A DNA stretch of 22,586 nt from Anaerolineae bacterium (GCA_016934645.1 JAFGSL010000610.1:1-22586), one strand, 5' to 3'. Positions 6,527 through 15,279 are shown, numbered from the stretch's first letter. The notes: generated by a model not told the origin, from the sequence alone. Translations and numbers: made by a program.

Positions 6527-8854
6527 ATGAAATACCTGCGCGTTTTGACCTGTTTGTGGATGGTTTTCGCACTGTGCACCTTGACTGCCCCCGCGATGGC
6601 GGATGTTGAACCCCCGGTCGATGCGGTGGATATGCAATTGGTGGGGCAGTTCGGTGGCGCTTCGTATGCCGTTGCCCTGCAAGGAACGTATGCCTACGTG
6701 GGTGTGGGACCGCGCCTGGTTGTACTGGATGTGAGCGATCCCGCAAATCCCCTCCTGATGGGGCAGACGGAAGTGCTGCCTGATATCGTTAAGGACGTCG
6801 TGGTCGCAAGTGGGTATGCCTATGTTGCTGCCGGGCCCAGGATGTTTGTGGTGAACATCGCCACTCCCGCCACACCTGCGATTGTGGGGTTCTGCGTTGC
6901 GCCGGACGACGTCAACGGCGTTGCCGTGTCCGGGTCGTATGCCTACCTCGCTGTCAAGAATGGCAGTCTGCGTGTCGTGGACGTGAGTATGCCTACCAAT
7001 CCGAACGAGGTTGGTTCTCGCGTGGTGGCGGCCTCAGCGGAGGCACAGAGTGTGGCTGTAGCCGGAACTTTCGCCTACATTGTTGCAGGAAACACACTGT
7101 ATAGCGTGAACGTGGCAACGCCTTCAAGCCCTTCCCCATCTGGATCGTTGGCGTTCGCCCAGACCCTTCAGGATGTCGTCGTTGTGGGGAGCATAGCCTA
7201 CATTGCAGCGGAGAGTCTCGGCCTGCGCATTGTGAACGTCACCAATCCTTCCGCGCCCGTTGAGGTCGGATTTTACGGTACGCTTGGTAAGGCTTACGGT
7301 GTGACGGTGGCAAATAGTTATGCCTATGTGGCCTATGGTTATCAAGGGCTGCAAATTGTCGACGTTTCTGTCCCTGGTACACCAACCCTCGCAGGGCAGT
7401 CCGGTACCCTTGAACTTGCCTCGGATGTGGCCGTGATGGGTACCTATGCTTACGTTGCCGACCGTTTTCGCGGGTTGCGTGTCATTGATGTCACTATTCC
7501 GGTGTCGGCAGTTGAAATCGGGTGTTACGATATCGTTGGCAATGCCCGGCGGGTGTTGCCGGTTGGTAACCTGCTCTATGTCGCCGATGCTGATGGCGGT
7601 CTGCGTATCCTGAATGTGGCGAATCCCGGGCGACTGCGTGAAATTGGCCATTATGACTCGCCGGACAATGTCTCGAGCATAGCTATCGCTGGCCAATATG
7701 CCTACGTCGCCGATGGTCCGGGTGGAGTGCGCATCGTTGACGTTGTTGATCCCTCCGCGCCCGAGTTGGAAAAAACGTTCCGCACCTGGGACGGCTGGGT
7801 GTACGGGATAACGATCCGAGAAGGTTATGCTTATATTGCCGAGGGTGGGGGAATCGGGCAGCGCAGAGGGCTGCACATTGCCAGCCTCGCCAATCCGGTA
7901 GCGCCTGTTACTGAGGAATTTGTGAATACCGCTGGCAAGGCGTTTGATTTGGCACTCGTAGACAATCGCGCCTATGTGGCTGCCGATTTGGGTGGTTTGC
8001 GCGTTATTGACATTGCCAACCCGATTTCCCCGACTACTGTCTATACCTGGACTAGCGCCAGTGGTACCGGTGTGACCGATGTCGCAGTCGAAGGAACAAT
8101 GGCTTATCTCGTTGACGGGATTCGCTTATATGGCGTGAATGTTGCATCCGCACCGACCACAGTGATGACCTGGACGACGGCTGGTACTGCTGATGGAGTA
8201 ACTGTAGTCAATAGCATTGCTTATCTTGCCGAAGGGGGCAACGGTTTGCGCCTCCTGGATGTTACGGAACCGTCATTGCCTGAGGAAATCGGCTATTACA
8301 ACACACCCGGTGAGGCATTGTTTAGTGCGATAGCAAATCAATACATCTACGTGGCGGATGGGCACGGCGGTGTGATCGTGCTCTGGTACGGTCCGTTGGC
8401 ATCGGGAATCGTCTCGACAGGCGGCGGTGCCTTCACTTCGGACTTCGATGGGACGACGTACTACTTCCCCGCGGGCGCTTTCACCGATACGATCATCCTA
8501 CGCCATGCACCCATACCTGCGCCTGCTGTTCCTCCGCTCGGTGATCTGTCGGGGATCAATCACTTCTTCGACACGACGGCGATCTATAGTAGCACTGGCC
8601 AACTGGCGCAGCTTGTGCCGGGGACGATTTTCACCATCTCTGTCGCCTACACTCCAGAGGAACGCGGCTCGGTCGTTGATTCGACGTTAGCCCTTTATTA
8701 TTGGGATGACGATGCCTGGTCTACGGAAGGGATCACCGAGGTAACGACGGCGCAGCAGAATATGGTGTTCTCGCGACTTGATCATCTCACGCTGTTTGGC
8801 GTACTCGGCGAAGTGCGTTGCATTTACCTTCCTCTCATTATGCGTAGATTTTGA
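6527..8854 (+). CDS. Secreted LVIVD-repeat beta-propeller protein with C-terminal ZU5-like domain
   Basis: 775 aa from ATG 6527, chosen because GGAGGG lies 6 bases upstream and the reading then starts with a signal peptide (MKYLRVLTCLWMVFALC..., likely cut after AMA at residue 25). The 6476 start would sit inside the palindrome. Residues about 45-620 consist of LVIVD repeats of the type AYVADG..GLRIVDVSDPA.P..VG. I count 14 by eye, which would fit two seven-bladed propellers. From about 625 a different domain begins (VSTGGGAFTSDFDGTTYYFPAGAF...), resembling ZU5-like domains of secreted Chloroflexota proteins. The protein ends in IYLPLIMRRF, a tail that recurs in exported proteins of that phylum and may be a sorting signal. 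Role is probably extracellular or envelope binding; the LVIVD family has no established enzyme activity. Confidence 0.85.
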   Translation: MKYLRVLTCLWMVFALCTLTAPAMADVEPPVDAVDMQLVGQFGGASYAVALQGTYAYVGVGPRLVVLDVSDPANPLLMGQTEVLPDIVKDVVVASGYAYVAAGPRMFVVNIATPATPAIVGFCVAPDDVNGVAVSGSYAYLAVKNGSLRVVDVSMPTNPNEVGSRVVAASAEAQSVAVAGTFAYIVAGNTLYSVNVATPSSPSPSGSLAFAQTLQDVVVVGSIAYIAAESLGLRIVNVTNPSAPVEVGFYGTLGKAYGVTVANSYAYVAYGYQGLQIVDVSVPGTPTLAGQSGTLELASDVAVMGTYAYVADRFRGLRVIDVTIPVSAVEIGCYDIVGNARRVLPVGNLLYVADADGGLRILNVANPGRLREIGHYDSPDNVSSIAIAGQYAYVADGPGGVRIVDVVDPSAPELEKTFRTWDGWVYGITIREGYAYIAEGGGIGQRRGLHIASLANPVAPVTEEFVNTAGKAFDLALVDNRAYVAADLGGLRVIDIANPISPTTVYTWTSASGTGVTDVAVEGTMAYLVDGIRLYGVNVASAPTTVMTWTTAGTADGVTVVNSIAYLAEGGNGLRLLDVTEPSLPEEIGYYNTPGEALFSAIANQYIYVADGHGGVIVLWYGPLASGIVSTGGGAFTSDFDGTTYYFPAGAFTDTIILRHAPIPAPAVPPLGDLSGINHFFDTTAIYSSTGQLAQLVPGTIFTISVAYTPEERGSVVDSTLALYYWDDDAWSTEGITEVTTAQQNMVFSRLDHLTLFGVLGEVRCIYLPLIMRRF

Positions 8855-8894
8855 TGTCTACCCGTTCTAGCGTTTTCTACCAGAGAGGGAATTG

Positions 8895-9380
8895 ATGTAT
8901 AGAGATGAGTTGTGGTATCGACAGCTAATTCGCGATGTCGAGACACACCAGTCGGATTTCTCCGATAAGCAACTGCGTGCATACCAGGTCGATTTGATGC
9001 TACGTATCGCGTTGCGGGTCAAAGAACTTTCCGATGCGTGTGAAACGTGTCGTGATTTTCAGCGGATCCTAAGCCGTATGGAAGAAGAATTTCCGGAACT
9101 TCCAGGCTCTAAAGCCCAGCGCCATTACCAGATACGCCAGTTGCGTCTGATGACCGAGCATTTTGTGAAAGCGCATCGGTTAGCGCCACGGCAATACTAC
9201 ACACGCCTCTATGCTAACTATGGCTTCGTCTTGGGTCTTCTCTTTGGCATTGCCGTGGGATTGTTGGTTTTGAACAACGGTCTGTATTTGCCAGTAGCTT
9301 CGGTTGCCGGATTGATTTTGGGGACTGTTCTCGGTTGGATTGGAGATGCCCGCGTCAAGCAAGAGCAGCGTGTGCTCTAG
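8895..9380 (+). CDS. Small membrane protein, two C-terminal helices, unknown function
   Basis: 161 aa from ATG 8895; an in-frame TTG directly precedes it, but the ATG has AGAGGGA at normal spacing. Not recognised. Residues 1-105 are charged and helical, probably cytoplasmic, with a CETC pair (in DACETCRDF) that could be a redox or metal site. Two hydrophobic segments follow (YGFVLGLLFGIAVGLLVL and LPVASVAGLILGTVLGWI) separated by a short turn, giving a hairpin with both ends on the same side. The gene starts 40 bases after the LVIVD gene and ends in a strong terminator, so the two are probably co-transcribed. That would link it to the secreted propeller protein, but no function can be read from the sequence. 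Confidence 0.75.
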   Translation: MYRDELWYRQLIRDVETHQSDFSDKQLRAYQVDLMLRIALRVKELSDACETCRDFQRILSRMEEEFPELPGSKAQRHYQIRQLRLMTEHFVKAHRLAPRQYYTRLYANYGFVLGLLFGIAVGLLVLNNGLYLPVASVAGLILGTVLGWIGDARVKQEQRVL

Positions 9381-9381
9381 A

Positions 9382-9429
9382 AGGACTACAAAAGTCTTGC
9401 CATACTTGGCGCGAGACTTTTGTAGTCTT
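9382..9429 (+). terminator. Strong hairpin terminator
   Basis: A 19-bp stem with two G-T pairs (9382-9400 against 9411-9429, AGGACTACAAAAGTCTTGC on the left) surrounds a 10-nt loop. T-rich sequence follows (ACTTTTTCATTTTTT at 9442-9456). It closes the LVIVD/membrane-protein unit. Confidence 0.75.
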
Positions 9430-9438
9430 ACCTTGTCA

Positions 9439-9466
9439 TTGACTTTTTCATTTTTTGCTTTATTAT
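9439..9466 (+). promoter_or_regulatory. Sigma70-type promoter for the M23 peptidase gene
   Basis: TTGACT at 9439-9444 and TATTAT at 9461-9466 are separated by 16 bases in a locally very AT-rich stretch just after the terminator and about 45 bases before the ATG at 9510. This is the best promoter-like match for the peptidase gene. Confidence 0.5.
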
Positions 9467-9509
9467 AAGAATAATGTGATTATTTTATGATTTATTCTCA
9501 GGCTTTCAT

Positions 9510-10838
9510 ATGATGCGATATAAATTCTGGTTGATTCTGGCCTTGTGCCTGGCTTTGCTATGTGCTCGTCCTGTGATGGCGTCGGGGTGTCTCTCCGGCG
9601 CACTTACCTTTTCAGCCGTTCTTCCGGTGGAAGATGATGCCCCACTATCGATCGACATAAGCTCCTGGACTGCGCACACGTTGCAGTTGGGTGAGGAAGT
9701 AGGCTGTCTGGCACAGCGCAGCGATATTGATCTACGTGCCGTTGCTGAAGCAAATCGCATTCTCAACCCTACATTGTTGGGCGCCGGGCAGACGTTCAGC
9801 CTTCCTCCTGCCGAACCACGTGCTCTCGTGGCCGCTCGCTTGGACGATACACCATTGACCCTCGCCGTGACGCGTGGACTGCCATTATGGGAGGTATTGC
9901 GTCTCAACGCCGAACCGTTTTACATCGGCAAAGATGTGCGGCTTCCCGGCGCCGAGGCAACGACTTGCCTGCCGTACCCTTTGGCCGCATTAGCGCTCTC
10001 GCCGCAGCCGGTGACCCGTGGGGACACGGCTTTATTCGTCTTTGAGACATTGACACCAGCGGCCTGTGAGATCAGTTATCTCGATCAGACGGAACCGTGC
10101 TACCCACTGGACGACGCCCACCTCTACGCGCTGGTAGGACTCTCGGCGTTGATCGATTCGGGCACATACACGGTGAAGATTGCCGTGCAGATCGACGGGT
10201 TGGAAACGGCGTTCACCGTTCCGCTGGACGTTGGTGCCGGGCGATATGGTTACCAGTATATCGATCCGCCAGCTTCGCTTTCAAAGTTGATGGATCCCTA
10301 TCTGATGCAGGGTGAGCTAGACTATCTCGAAACCTGGCGCACTATCCGCACACCTGAGCGTGGCTGGGAACTCCCCCTCGCTTTTCCGTTGCCGTTCCAG
10401 GTTTCCGTTTCGGCTAGATACGGCGACCGGCGCTCGTATGGCGGGATGGTTGATGGCTATCATTCCGGTGTGGATTACCGTGCGTGGGGCGGGATGCCGG
10501 TGCTCGCACCGGCAGATGGCGTGGTGATACTCGCTGAGCGTCTGGAAGCGCGGGGAAATGCGGTGCTCCTGGATCACGGTGGCGGCCTGATCACCGGCTA
10601 CTGGCACCTTTCACGGATCGACGTGGAGGTGGGGCAGCATGTGCAGCGCGGCGAAACCTTCGCTTTGGTCGGCAACACGGGCCTTTCGACCGGCTCGCAC
10701 CTGCATTGGGAGATGTGGGTCAATGGCGTCTCTGTGGATAGCACGCAGTGGTTGAGCTCTGATGCTTTTGGTGAATTGCATCTTCCTACGCTAGATGCGC
10801 AAACTGAGGTCGCGACGACAGCTTTTTTCGCGCCATAA
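9510..10838 (+). CDS. Secreted LysM / M23 family metallopeptidase
   Basis: 442 aa; ATG ATG start (9510 or 9513). An N-terminal signal peptide (KFWLILALCLALLCA) is probably cleaved after VMA (residue 24). Residues about 55-100 form a LysM-like domain (HTLQLGEEVGCLAQRSDIDLRAVAEAN, then LLGAGQTFSLPP) that would bind peptidoglycan glycan chains. A second, degenerate copy may follow at 117-146. Residues about 300-410 are a peptidase M23 (lysostaphin/LytM-type) domain with all zinc ligands: His318 and Asp322 in YHSGVDYRAWGG, His399 in GSHLHWEMW, plus catalytic His366 and His397. M23 enzymes cut peptide cross-links in peptidoglycan. An intact catalytic site suggests an active hydrolase rather than an EnvC/NlpD-like activator. 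Own promoter and terminator. Confidence 0.9.
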   Translation: MMRYKFWLILALCLALLCARPVMASGCLSGALTFSAVLPVEDDAPLSIDISSWTAHTLQLGEEVGCLAQRSDIDLRAVAEANRILNPTLLGAGQTFSLPPAEPRALVAARLDDTPLTLAVTRGLPLWEVLRLNAEPFYIGKDVRLPGAEATTCLPYPLAALALSPQPVTRGDTALFVFETLTPAACEISYLDQTEPCYPLDDAHLYALVGLSALIDSGTYTVKIAVQIDGLETAFTVPLDVGAGRYGYQYIDPPASLSKLMDPYLMQGELDYLETWRTIRTPERGWELPLAFPLPFQVSVSARYGDRRSYGGMVDGYHSGVDYRAWGGMPVLAPADGVVILAERLEARGNAVLLDHGGGLITGYWHLSRIDVEVGQHVQRGETFALVGNTGLSTGSHLHWEMWVNGVSVDSTQWLSSDAFGELHLPTLDAQTEVATTAFFAP

Positions 10839-10859
10839 GAGGGATCGGATGATTTGTTC

Positions 10860-10893
10860 GAGCGCTGGAGCGGTGTCTCCGGCGTTTTGTTTT
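10860..10893 (+). terminator. Rho-independent terminator after the M23 gene
   Basis: Stem CGCTGGAG (10863-10870) with CTCCGGCG (10877-10884), one T-G pair, 6-nt loop, followed by TTTTGTTTT. It lies between the peptidase stop and the ribosome site of the SRAP gene. Confidence 0.75.
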
Positions 10894-10910
10894 GAGAAGG
10901 GAGGTATTGC

Positions 10911-11582
10911 ATGTGCGGACGCTTTTCTTTGGGTGTGAATTTGGATGATTTGGTCGAGGCTTTCCCAGACTTCACATTTCCGCCTGAATTATCGCCACGC
11001 TACAACATCGCTCCGACACAGGATGTGGCGGTTGTTCCTAATAACACTCACAAGCACGTCGAGCTTTTCCACTGGGGGTTGATTCCATCTTGGGCCAAAG
11101 ACCCAAGCATCGGCAATCGCATGATCAATGCGCGCGCCGAAACGCTGGCGGAGAAACCGTCGTTTCGTGCGGCCTATCTCCGGCGGCGCTGTTTGATCCT
11201 CGCGGATGGCTTCTACGAATGGCAGGCTATCCCGGGGAGCAAGTCCAAGCTGCCGATGTACATTCGACTGGCGACGAAAAAGCCGTTCGCCTTTGCCGGG
11301 TTGTGGGAACTCTGGCGGCCCGACGATACGCCCATTCTCTCTTGCACCATCATCACCACTGAACCGAACGCCTTGCTCGCACCGATCCACAATCGCATGC
11401 CCGTTATCCTGCCGCCGGAAGCCTACGATCTGTGGCTCGATCCCGCCGAGCAGAAGCCTGTCGCGCTTAACCACCTGCTCAAACCCTATCCTGCCGATTT
11501 GATGATGGCCTATCCTGTCTCCCGCCTTGTCAACAGCCCGTCGAATGACGTGCCTGCGTGCATCGTTCCGAGTAGCGAGTAG
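10911..11582 (+). CDS. yedK: SRAP domain protein (YedK/HMCES family abasic-site protein)
   Basis: 223 aa, full length. SRAP proteins form a covalent thiazolidine link to abasic sites in single-stranded DNA through their N-terminal Cys, shielding the lesion during replication. All hallmark residues are present: Cys2 (MCGRF, exposed after Met removal), Asn73 in MINARAET, Glu103 in GFYEW and His160 in IHNRMP. The ATG at 10911 has AAGGGAGG six bases upstream. The last codons (PSSE and the stop) lie inside a 7-bp repeat array that continues into the spacer, so the extreme C-terminus is repeat-derived. Many bacterial copies are SOS-linked; I saw no clear LexA site upstream. The dipeptidase gene follows on the same strand after 83 bases. 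Confidence 0.95.
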   Translation: MCGRFSLGVNLDDLVEAFPDFTFPPELSPRYNIAPTQDVAVVPNNTHKHVELFHWGLIPSWAKDPSIGNRMINARAETLAEKPSFRAAYLRRRCLILADGFYEWQAIPGSKSKLPMYIRLATKKPFAFAGLWELWRPDDTPILSCTIITTEPNALLAPIHNRMPVILPPEAYDLWLDPAEQKPVALNHLLKPYPADLMMAYPVSRLVNSPSNDVPACIVPSSE

Positions 11583-11654
11583 CGAATCTCGCATCACGAG
11601 TTGCGGATCACTCTTTACCCATTTCTAATTTCTCTTTTCTACTTTCTAATTTTC
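11571..11654. repeat. Degenerate 7-bp array, SRAP 3' end and spacer
   Basis: Twelve 7-mers in unbroken register: AGTAGCG twice, then AATCTCG, CATCACG and similar words, changing from 11620 to TTCT-ending words (AATTTCT, ACTTTCT). The first two units overlap the end of the SRAP gene and its TAG stop. The array ends 11 bases before the dipeptidase ATG at 11666. Confidence 0.75.
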
Positions 11655-11665
11655 TGTGAGGTCCT

Positions 11666-13039
11666 ATGCACCCTTTAACGTACGCCCAAACCCATCACGA
11701 TAGATTCCTGGAAGAACTCAAGGCTTTTCTGCGGATTCCGAGCATCAGCACACAGCCTGAGCACAAGGCCGACATCGAACGTGCGGCGGCATGGCTGCGC
11801 GATGAATTGCTGAACGTTGGTTTCCCCAAGGCCGAGGTCATGCCGACGACAGGCCATCCTATTGTCTATGCGGAGTGGCTGGCGGCTGGGCCAGACGCAC
11901 CGACAGTCCTCGTCTATGGGCACTACGATGTCCAGCCACCCGATCCGGTTGACCTGTGGCGCACGCCTCCCTTCGAGCCGACGGTGGTGGTCGACGACCT
12001 CTTCGCTCGGGGCGCTTCCGACGACAAAGGCCAGTTGTTCACCCATCTCAAGGCCGCCGAGGCGTTCAAAGCGACAGTGAGTGCGCCGCCGGTCAACCTC
12101 AAATGCATCTTCGAGGGCGAGGAGGAAATCGGCAGTCCGAGCTTCAATCCTTTCGTGTTCGCACACACGCATTTGCTAGCGGCAGATGTGGCGCTCATCT
12201 CCGATACGCACATTCTGGGGATGGACACGCCGACCATCGTTTACGCGTTGCGCGGATTGGCGTACCTCGAGGTGAAAGTGACCGGACCGGATCACGATCT
12301 TCATTCCGGTATCTACGGCGGTGCGGTGCTGAACCCCATCAACACACTCTGCCGGATGATCGCGCAGATGCAGAATGCGGATGGGCGTATCACGATCCCC
12401 GGCTTCTACGACAGCGTGCGCGATCTCGATTCGGACGAACGTGCGGAACTGGCGAAATTGCCTTTCGAGCATGCGACCTGGCTTGGCGAGGCCGGCGTGA
12501 AAGCGGATTGGGGTGAACCGGGCTACACCGTCGTCGAACGCACGTCTGCGCGGCCCACGTTGGACGTGAACGGCATTTGGGGAGGCTACATCCAGCCCGG
12601 CGCGAAGACGGTTTTGCCGAGTGAGGCGTATGCGAAGATTTCGATGCGCCTGGTGCCGGATCAGGATCCGAAGGAGATTGCGCGCCTGGCAGGTGATTAC
12701 TTGAAGCAGATTGCCCCGCCCGCTGTGACTGTCGAAGTGCGCGATCTGCACGGTGGCGATGGTGCGATCGTGCGCCGCGACAGCCCGGCGATGCAGGCAG
12801 CGTTCCGTGCCTATGCCGAGACATTCGGCATCGAGCCGATCTTTATGCGCGAGGGGGGCTCGATCCCCGTCGTGGCGACGTTCCAGAAGGCACTCGGCAT
12901 TGAAACGATCCTGATGGGCTTTGGCCTGCCCGACGACCGGTTGCACTCGCCCAACGAGAAATTCCACATTCCGTTGTTTTACAAAGGCATCGAAACGGTG
13001 ATTCGTTTCTTGGAGGGGTTGCGGACGGCCGGATTGTGA
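11666..13039 (+). CDS. M20 family dipeptidase
   Basis: 457 aa, the usual length of M20A dipeptidases of the CNDP/PepV-like group. It is a cytoplasmic di-zinc enzyme releasing amino acids from di- and short peptides. Metal ligands are readable: His86 in YGHYDVQP, bridging Asp119 in GASDDKG, the EGEEEIGS cluster with catalytic Glu152 and ligand Glu153 (assignment by motif), Asp180 in SDT, and the final His in LHSPNE near the C-terminus. The lid/dimerisation domain spans roughly 200-380 and includes the conserved DLHSGIYGG. ATG at 11666 is preceded by a GAGG-type site. It lies directly after the SRAP gene across a 7-bp repeat spacer and ends at a bidirectional palindrome. An alternative annotation is acetylornithine deacetylase/succinyl-diaminopimelate desuccinylase-like, but the WRTPPFEP and GGYIQPG segments favour dipeptidase. 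Confidence 0.92.
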   Translation: MHPLTYAQTHHDRFLEELKAFLRIPSISTQPEHKADIERAAAWLRDELLNVGFPKAEVMPTTGHPIVYAEWLAAGPDAPTVLVYGHYDVQPPDPVDLWRTPPFEPTVVVDDLFARGASDDKGQLFTHLKAAEAFKATVSAPPVNLKCIFEGEEEIGSPSFNPFVFAHTHLLAADVALISDTHILGMDTPTIVYALRGLAYLEVKVTGPDHDLHSGIYGGAVLNPINTLCRMIAQMQNADGRITIPGFYDSVRDLDSDERAELAKLPFEHATWLGEAGVKADWGEPGYTVVERTSARPTLDVNGIWGGYIQPGAKTVLPSEAYAKISMRLVPDQDPKEIARLAGDYLKQIAPPAVTVEVRDLHGGDGAIVRRDSPAMQAAFRAYAETFGIEPIFMREGGSIPVVATFQKALGIETILMGFGLPDDRLHSPNEKFHIPLFYKGIETVIRFLEGLRTAGL

Positions 13040-13055
13040 TCCCAGCTCGTTTTAT

Positions 13056-13087
13056 GCTTGCGGCGGATCGTACGATCCGCCGCAAGC
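13056..13087. terminator. Perfect 32-bp palindrome, bidirectional terminator
   Basis: A perfect inverted repeat with GCTTGCGGCGGATCG-type arms, centred between 13071 and 13072, lies between the stop of the + strand dipeptidase (13039) and the stop of the - strand acetyltransferase (13092). It is GC-rich and flanked by TCTTTT on the + side. The convergent position fits a shared terminator. Confidence 0.7.
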
Positions 13088-13091
13088 TCTT

Positions 13092-13499
13092 TTACTGTCC
13101 AGATTGCCGTGCGAAATTGCGCACGCACATCCCCACAGCAGGATACATCTCAAACTGCTCGTAGAACGCTTGCACGTCCGCGTCGCAGAGCAGATCGATC
13201 ATATATAAGTCCTGCAAGTGTTCCAGCATCCGGCGCACCAGCGTTTGGCCAATCCCCTGATGTTGGTACGCGGGCAGCACCTCGAGGAACGGGATGTAAG
13301 CCGCGAGCACGCCATCCGTGATCGCCGTGATGAAGCCGACCATCTGCCCGGTCGCCGTGTCCTGCGCCAGCACAACCACGTCGCTGTTGCGCAGCAGTCG
13401 CAGATGAACGTCCGGCGTCGGCGGATCCGGCCAACCGACGAAAAAGCCGTGCAATTGGTTGGCGGTGATGTTTTCGGCAGAATCGAGATAGTCGATCAA
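13092..13499 (-). CDS. GNAT family N-acetyltransferase
   Basis: 135 aa from a TTG start at 13499. The TTG is chosen because AGGAG (part of GGATAGGAG) lies four bases upstream and overlaps the glnS stop codon region; the longer open frame up to 13652 runs antisense-like through glnS coding sequence in another frame. GNAT motif A is clear: FLEVLPAYQHQGIGQTLVRRML, with the Q-x-x-G-x-G acetyl-CoA pyrophosphate loop. Motif B follows as DLLCDADVQAFYEQFEMYP. The core strands VVVLAQDTATGQMVGFI precede them. Substrate unknown. The gene begins 7 bases after the glnS stop, so translation is probably coupled, and the operon is glnA-glnS-GNAT. The function is general acetyl transfer to a small molecule or a protein N-terminus. 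Confidence 0.85.
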   Translation of the reverse strand: MIDYLDSAENITANQLHGFFVGWPDPPTPDVHLRLLRNSDVVVLAQDTATGQMVGFITAITDGVLAAYIPFLEVLPAYQHQGIGQTLVRRMLEHLQDLYMIDLLCDADVQAFYEQFEMYPAVGMCVRNFARQSGQ

Positions 13500-13506
13500 G
13501 AGACTC

Positions 13507-15195
13507 CTATCCCGCTGCTTGCACCTTCGCCCAACTATCCCGCAGCGAGACGGTGAGGTTGAAGGCGAGTTTGTCCTTGGTGGTATCCAGATCGGTGCAG
13601 AAGTAGCCCTTGCGCATAAACTGGTAGCGTTCGCCCGGCTGCGTCTTGGCAAGGCCCGATTCGACCTTTGCGTCCGCCAGAATGACCAGCGAATCGTGGT
13701 TCAGGTTCACCATAAAGTCCTCCCCTTCCTCGAAATCACCAGGGTCTTCTTTGGTGAAGAGGTAGTCATACATACGGACCTCGGCGTCGAGAGCGTGGAC
13801 GGTGGAGACCCAATGGATCGTCCCTCTGACCTTGCGGCCATCGGGTGTGGTGCCACCGCGTGACTCAGGATCATACGTGCAATGCAGCTCAACCACGTTG
13901 CCGTCCGCGTCCTTGACCACGTCTGTACAGGTGATGTAGTAGGCGCCCATCAGCCGCACTTCGCGTCCCGGCGAGAGACGATAGTACTTGCGCGGCGGAT
14001 CCTCCATAAAGTCCTCACGCTCGATGTAGATCTCACGAGAAAACAGCACTTCTCGCGTGCCCATTTCGGGCTTTTGCGGATGGTTGGGCACTTCGAAGGA
14101 TTCCACCTGGCCCTCAGGATAGTTGTCGATTACGACCTTGATCGGTTCGAGCACGGCCATCACGCGCGGAGCGCTTTCATTTAAATCCTGGCGGATGCAG
14201 TGTTCGAGCAGCTTGATGTCGACGATGCTGTTGGCTTTGGCGATGCCGATGCGGTCGCAGAAATCGACGATGGATTCCGGAGTGTAGCCCCGGCGTTTCA
14301 ATCCCCGGAGGGTGGGCATACGCGGGTCGTCCCAGCCGCGCACGTGCCCTTCGTTGACCAATTGCAGCAGGAAGCGCTTGCTCAACACGGTGTAGGTCAC
14401 GTTCAGCCGTGCGAACTCGAGTTGCTGCGGGTGATAGATGCCTAGCGCATCGAGGAACCAGTCGTAGAGCGGGCGGTGATCTTCATAGCCCAGGTCGCAC
14501 AGGGAGTGGGTGACGCCTTCGATGGAGTCCTCCAGACCGTGTGCCCAGTCGTACATCGGATAGATGTGCCATTTGTCCCCGGTCCGGTAATGTTCGCGGT
14601 GCAGGATGCGGTACATCACCGGATCGCGCAGGTTGATGTTGGGCGAGGCCATGTCGATTTTGGCGCGCAGCACGCAGGATTCTTCGGGGAACTCTCCGGC
14701 GCGCATCAGACGGAACAGGTCGAGGTTTTCCTCCACGGAACGGTCACGGTAGGGACTGTCTTTTCCCGGTTCGGTGAGTGTGCCGCGATACTCGCGCATC
14801 TCGTCGGGGCTTAGGTCGTCGACGTAAGCCAGCCCTTTCTGGATTAAATCTTCAGCCCACGCGTACATTTGCTCGAAGTAGTCGGAGGCGTAGAAGATAT
14901 TGTGTTTGCCAACGTCGAACCCGAGCCAGCGGATATCGCCAATCATAGACTGCGCGTATTCGACTTCTTCTTTGGCTGGGTTGGTATCGTCGAAGCGCAG
15001 GTTGTACTTGCCTCCGTAATCCTCCGCAATGCCGTAATCGATGCAGATGGCCTTGGCGTGCCCGATGTGCAGGTAGCCGTTCGGTTCTGGCGGAAAGCGC
15101 GTATGGACACGCCCGCCGAAGCGTCCGCTCTTGATGTCTTCGTCGATGGCCACACGGATAAAGTCACGGGAAGTCGTTTCTTCGTTTTCGGTCAT
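13507..15195 (-). CDS. glnS: Glutaminyl-tRNA synthetase
   Basis: 562 aa from ATG 15195, which has GAGGAGGAAATT upstream; the longer frame to 15240 lacks a ribosome site and is not conserved-looking. It is a class I synthetase joining glutamine to tRNA-Gln. The ATP-site signature is in [19 protein letters not shown] (HIGH at residues 43-46) and the second signature is LSKR at 271-274 ([15 protein letters not shown]), the GlnRS form of KMSKS. The tRNA-acceptor region [28 protein letters not shown] and the C-terminal anticodon-binding beta barrels follow at normal length. Presence of GlnRS means this organism can charge tRNA-Gln directly, whereas many bacteria use the GatCAB route. It lies between glnA and the acetyltransferase gene. 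Confidence 0.96.
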   Translation of the reverse strand: MTENEETTSRDFIRVAIDEDIKSGRFGGRVHTRFPPEPNGYLHIGHAKAICIDYGIAEDYGGKYNLRFDDTNPAKEEVEYAQSMIGDIRWLGFDVGKHNIFYASDYFEQMYAWAEDLIQKGLAYVDDLSPDEMREYRGTLTEPGKDSPYRDRSVEENLDLFRLMRAGEFPEESCVLRAKIDMASPNINLRDPVMYRILHREHYRTGDKWHIYPMYDWAHGLEDSIEGVTHSLCDLGYEDHRPLYDWFLDALGIYHPQQLEFARLNVTYTVLSKRFLLQLVNEGHVRGWDDPRMPTLRGLKRRGYTPESIVDFCDRIGIAKANSIVDIKLLEHCIRQDLNESAPRVMAVLEPIKVVIDNYPEGQVESFEVPNHPQKPEMGTREVLFSREIYIEREDFMEDPPRKYYRLSPGREVRLMGAYYITCTDVVKDADGNVVELHCTYDPESRGGTTPDGRKVRGTIHWVSTVHALDAEVRMYDYLFTKEDPGDFEEGEDFMVNLNHDSLVILADAKVESGLAKTQPGERYQFMRKGYFCTDLDTTKDKLAFNLTVSLRDSWAKVQAAG

Positions 15196-15211
15196 AATTT
15201 CCTCCTCGGAT

Positions 15212-15275
15212 AGTCCAAAGCCCCAAGTTAAAAAGTCCAAAGTCTTGGAAACTCTGTGTCTCTGTGGTAAATTTC
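15212..15275. repeat. Degenerate 7-bp array in the glnA-glnS spacer
   Basis: On the + strand, AGTCCAA, AGCCCCA and AGTTAAA (15212-15232), then after one extra base AGTCCAA, AGTCTTG, GAAACTC, TGTGTCT, CTGTGGT and AAATTTC (15234-15275). The 7-bp register is kept apart from the one-base slip. It fills the spacer between the glnA stop and the glnS ribosome site, so it is transcribed within the operon on the - strand. Confidence 0.6.
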
Positions 15276-15279
15276 CTGC

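Noticed and set aside
13500..13652. N-terminal extension of the acetyltransferase to 13652
   Set aside because: It is read out of frame through glnS, is Arg/Ser-rich and lacks family similarity; a TTG with AGGAG at 13499 explains the gene.
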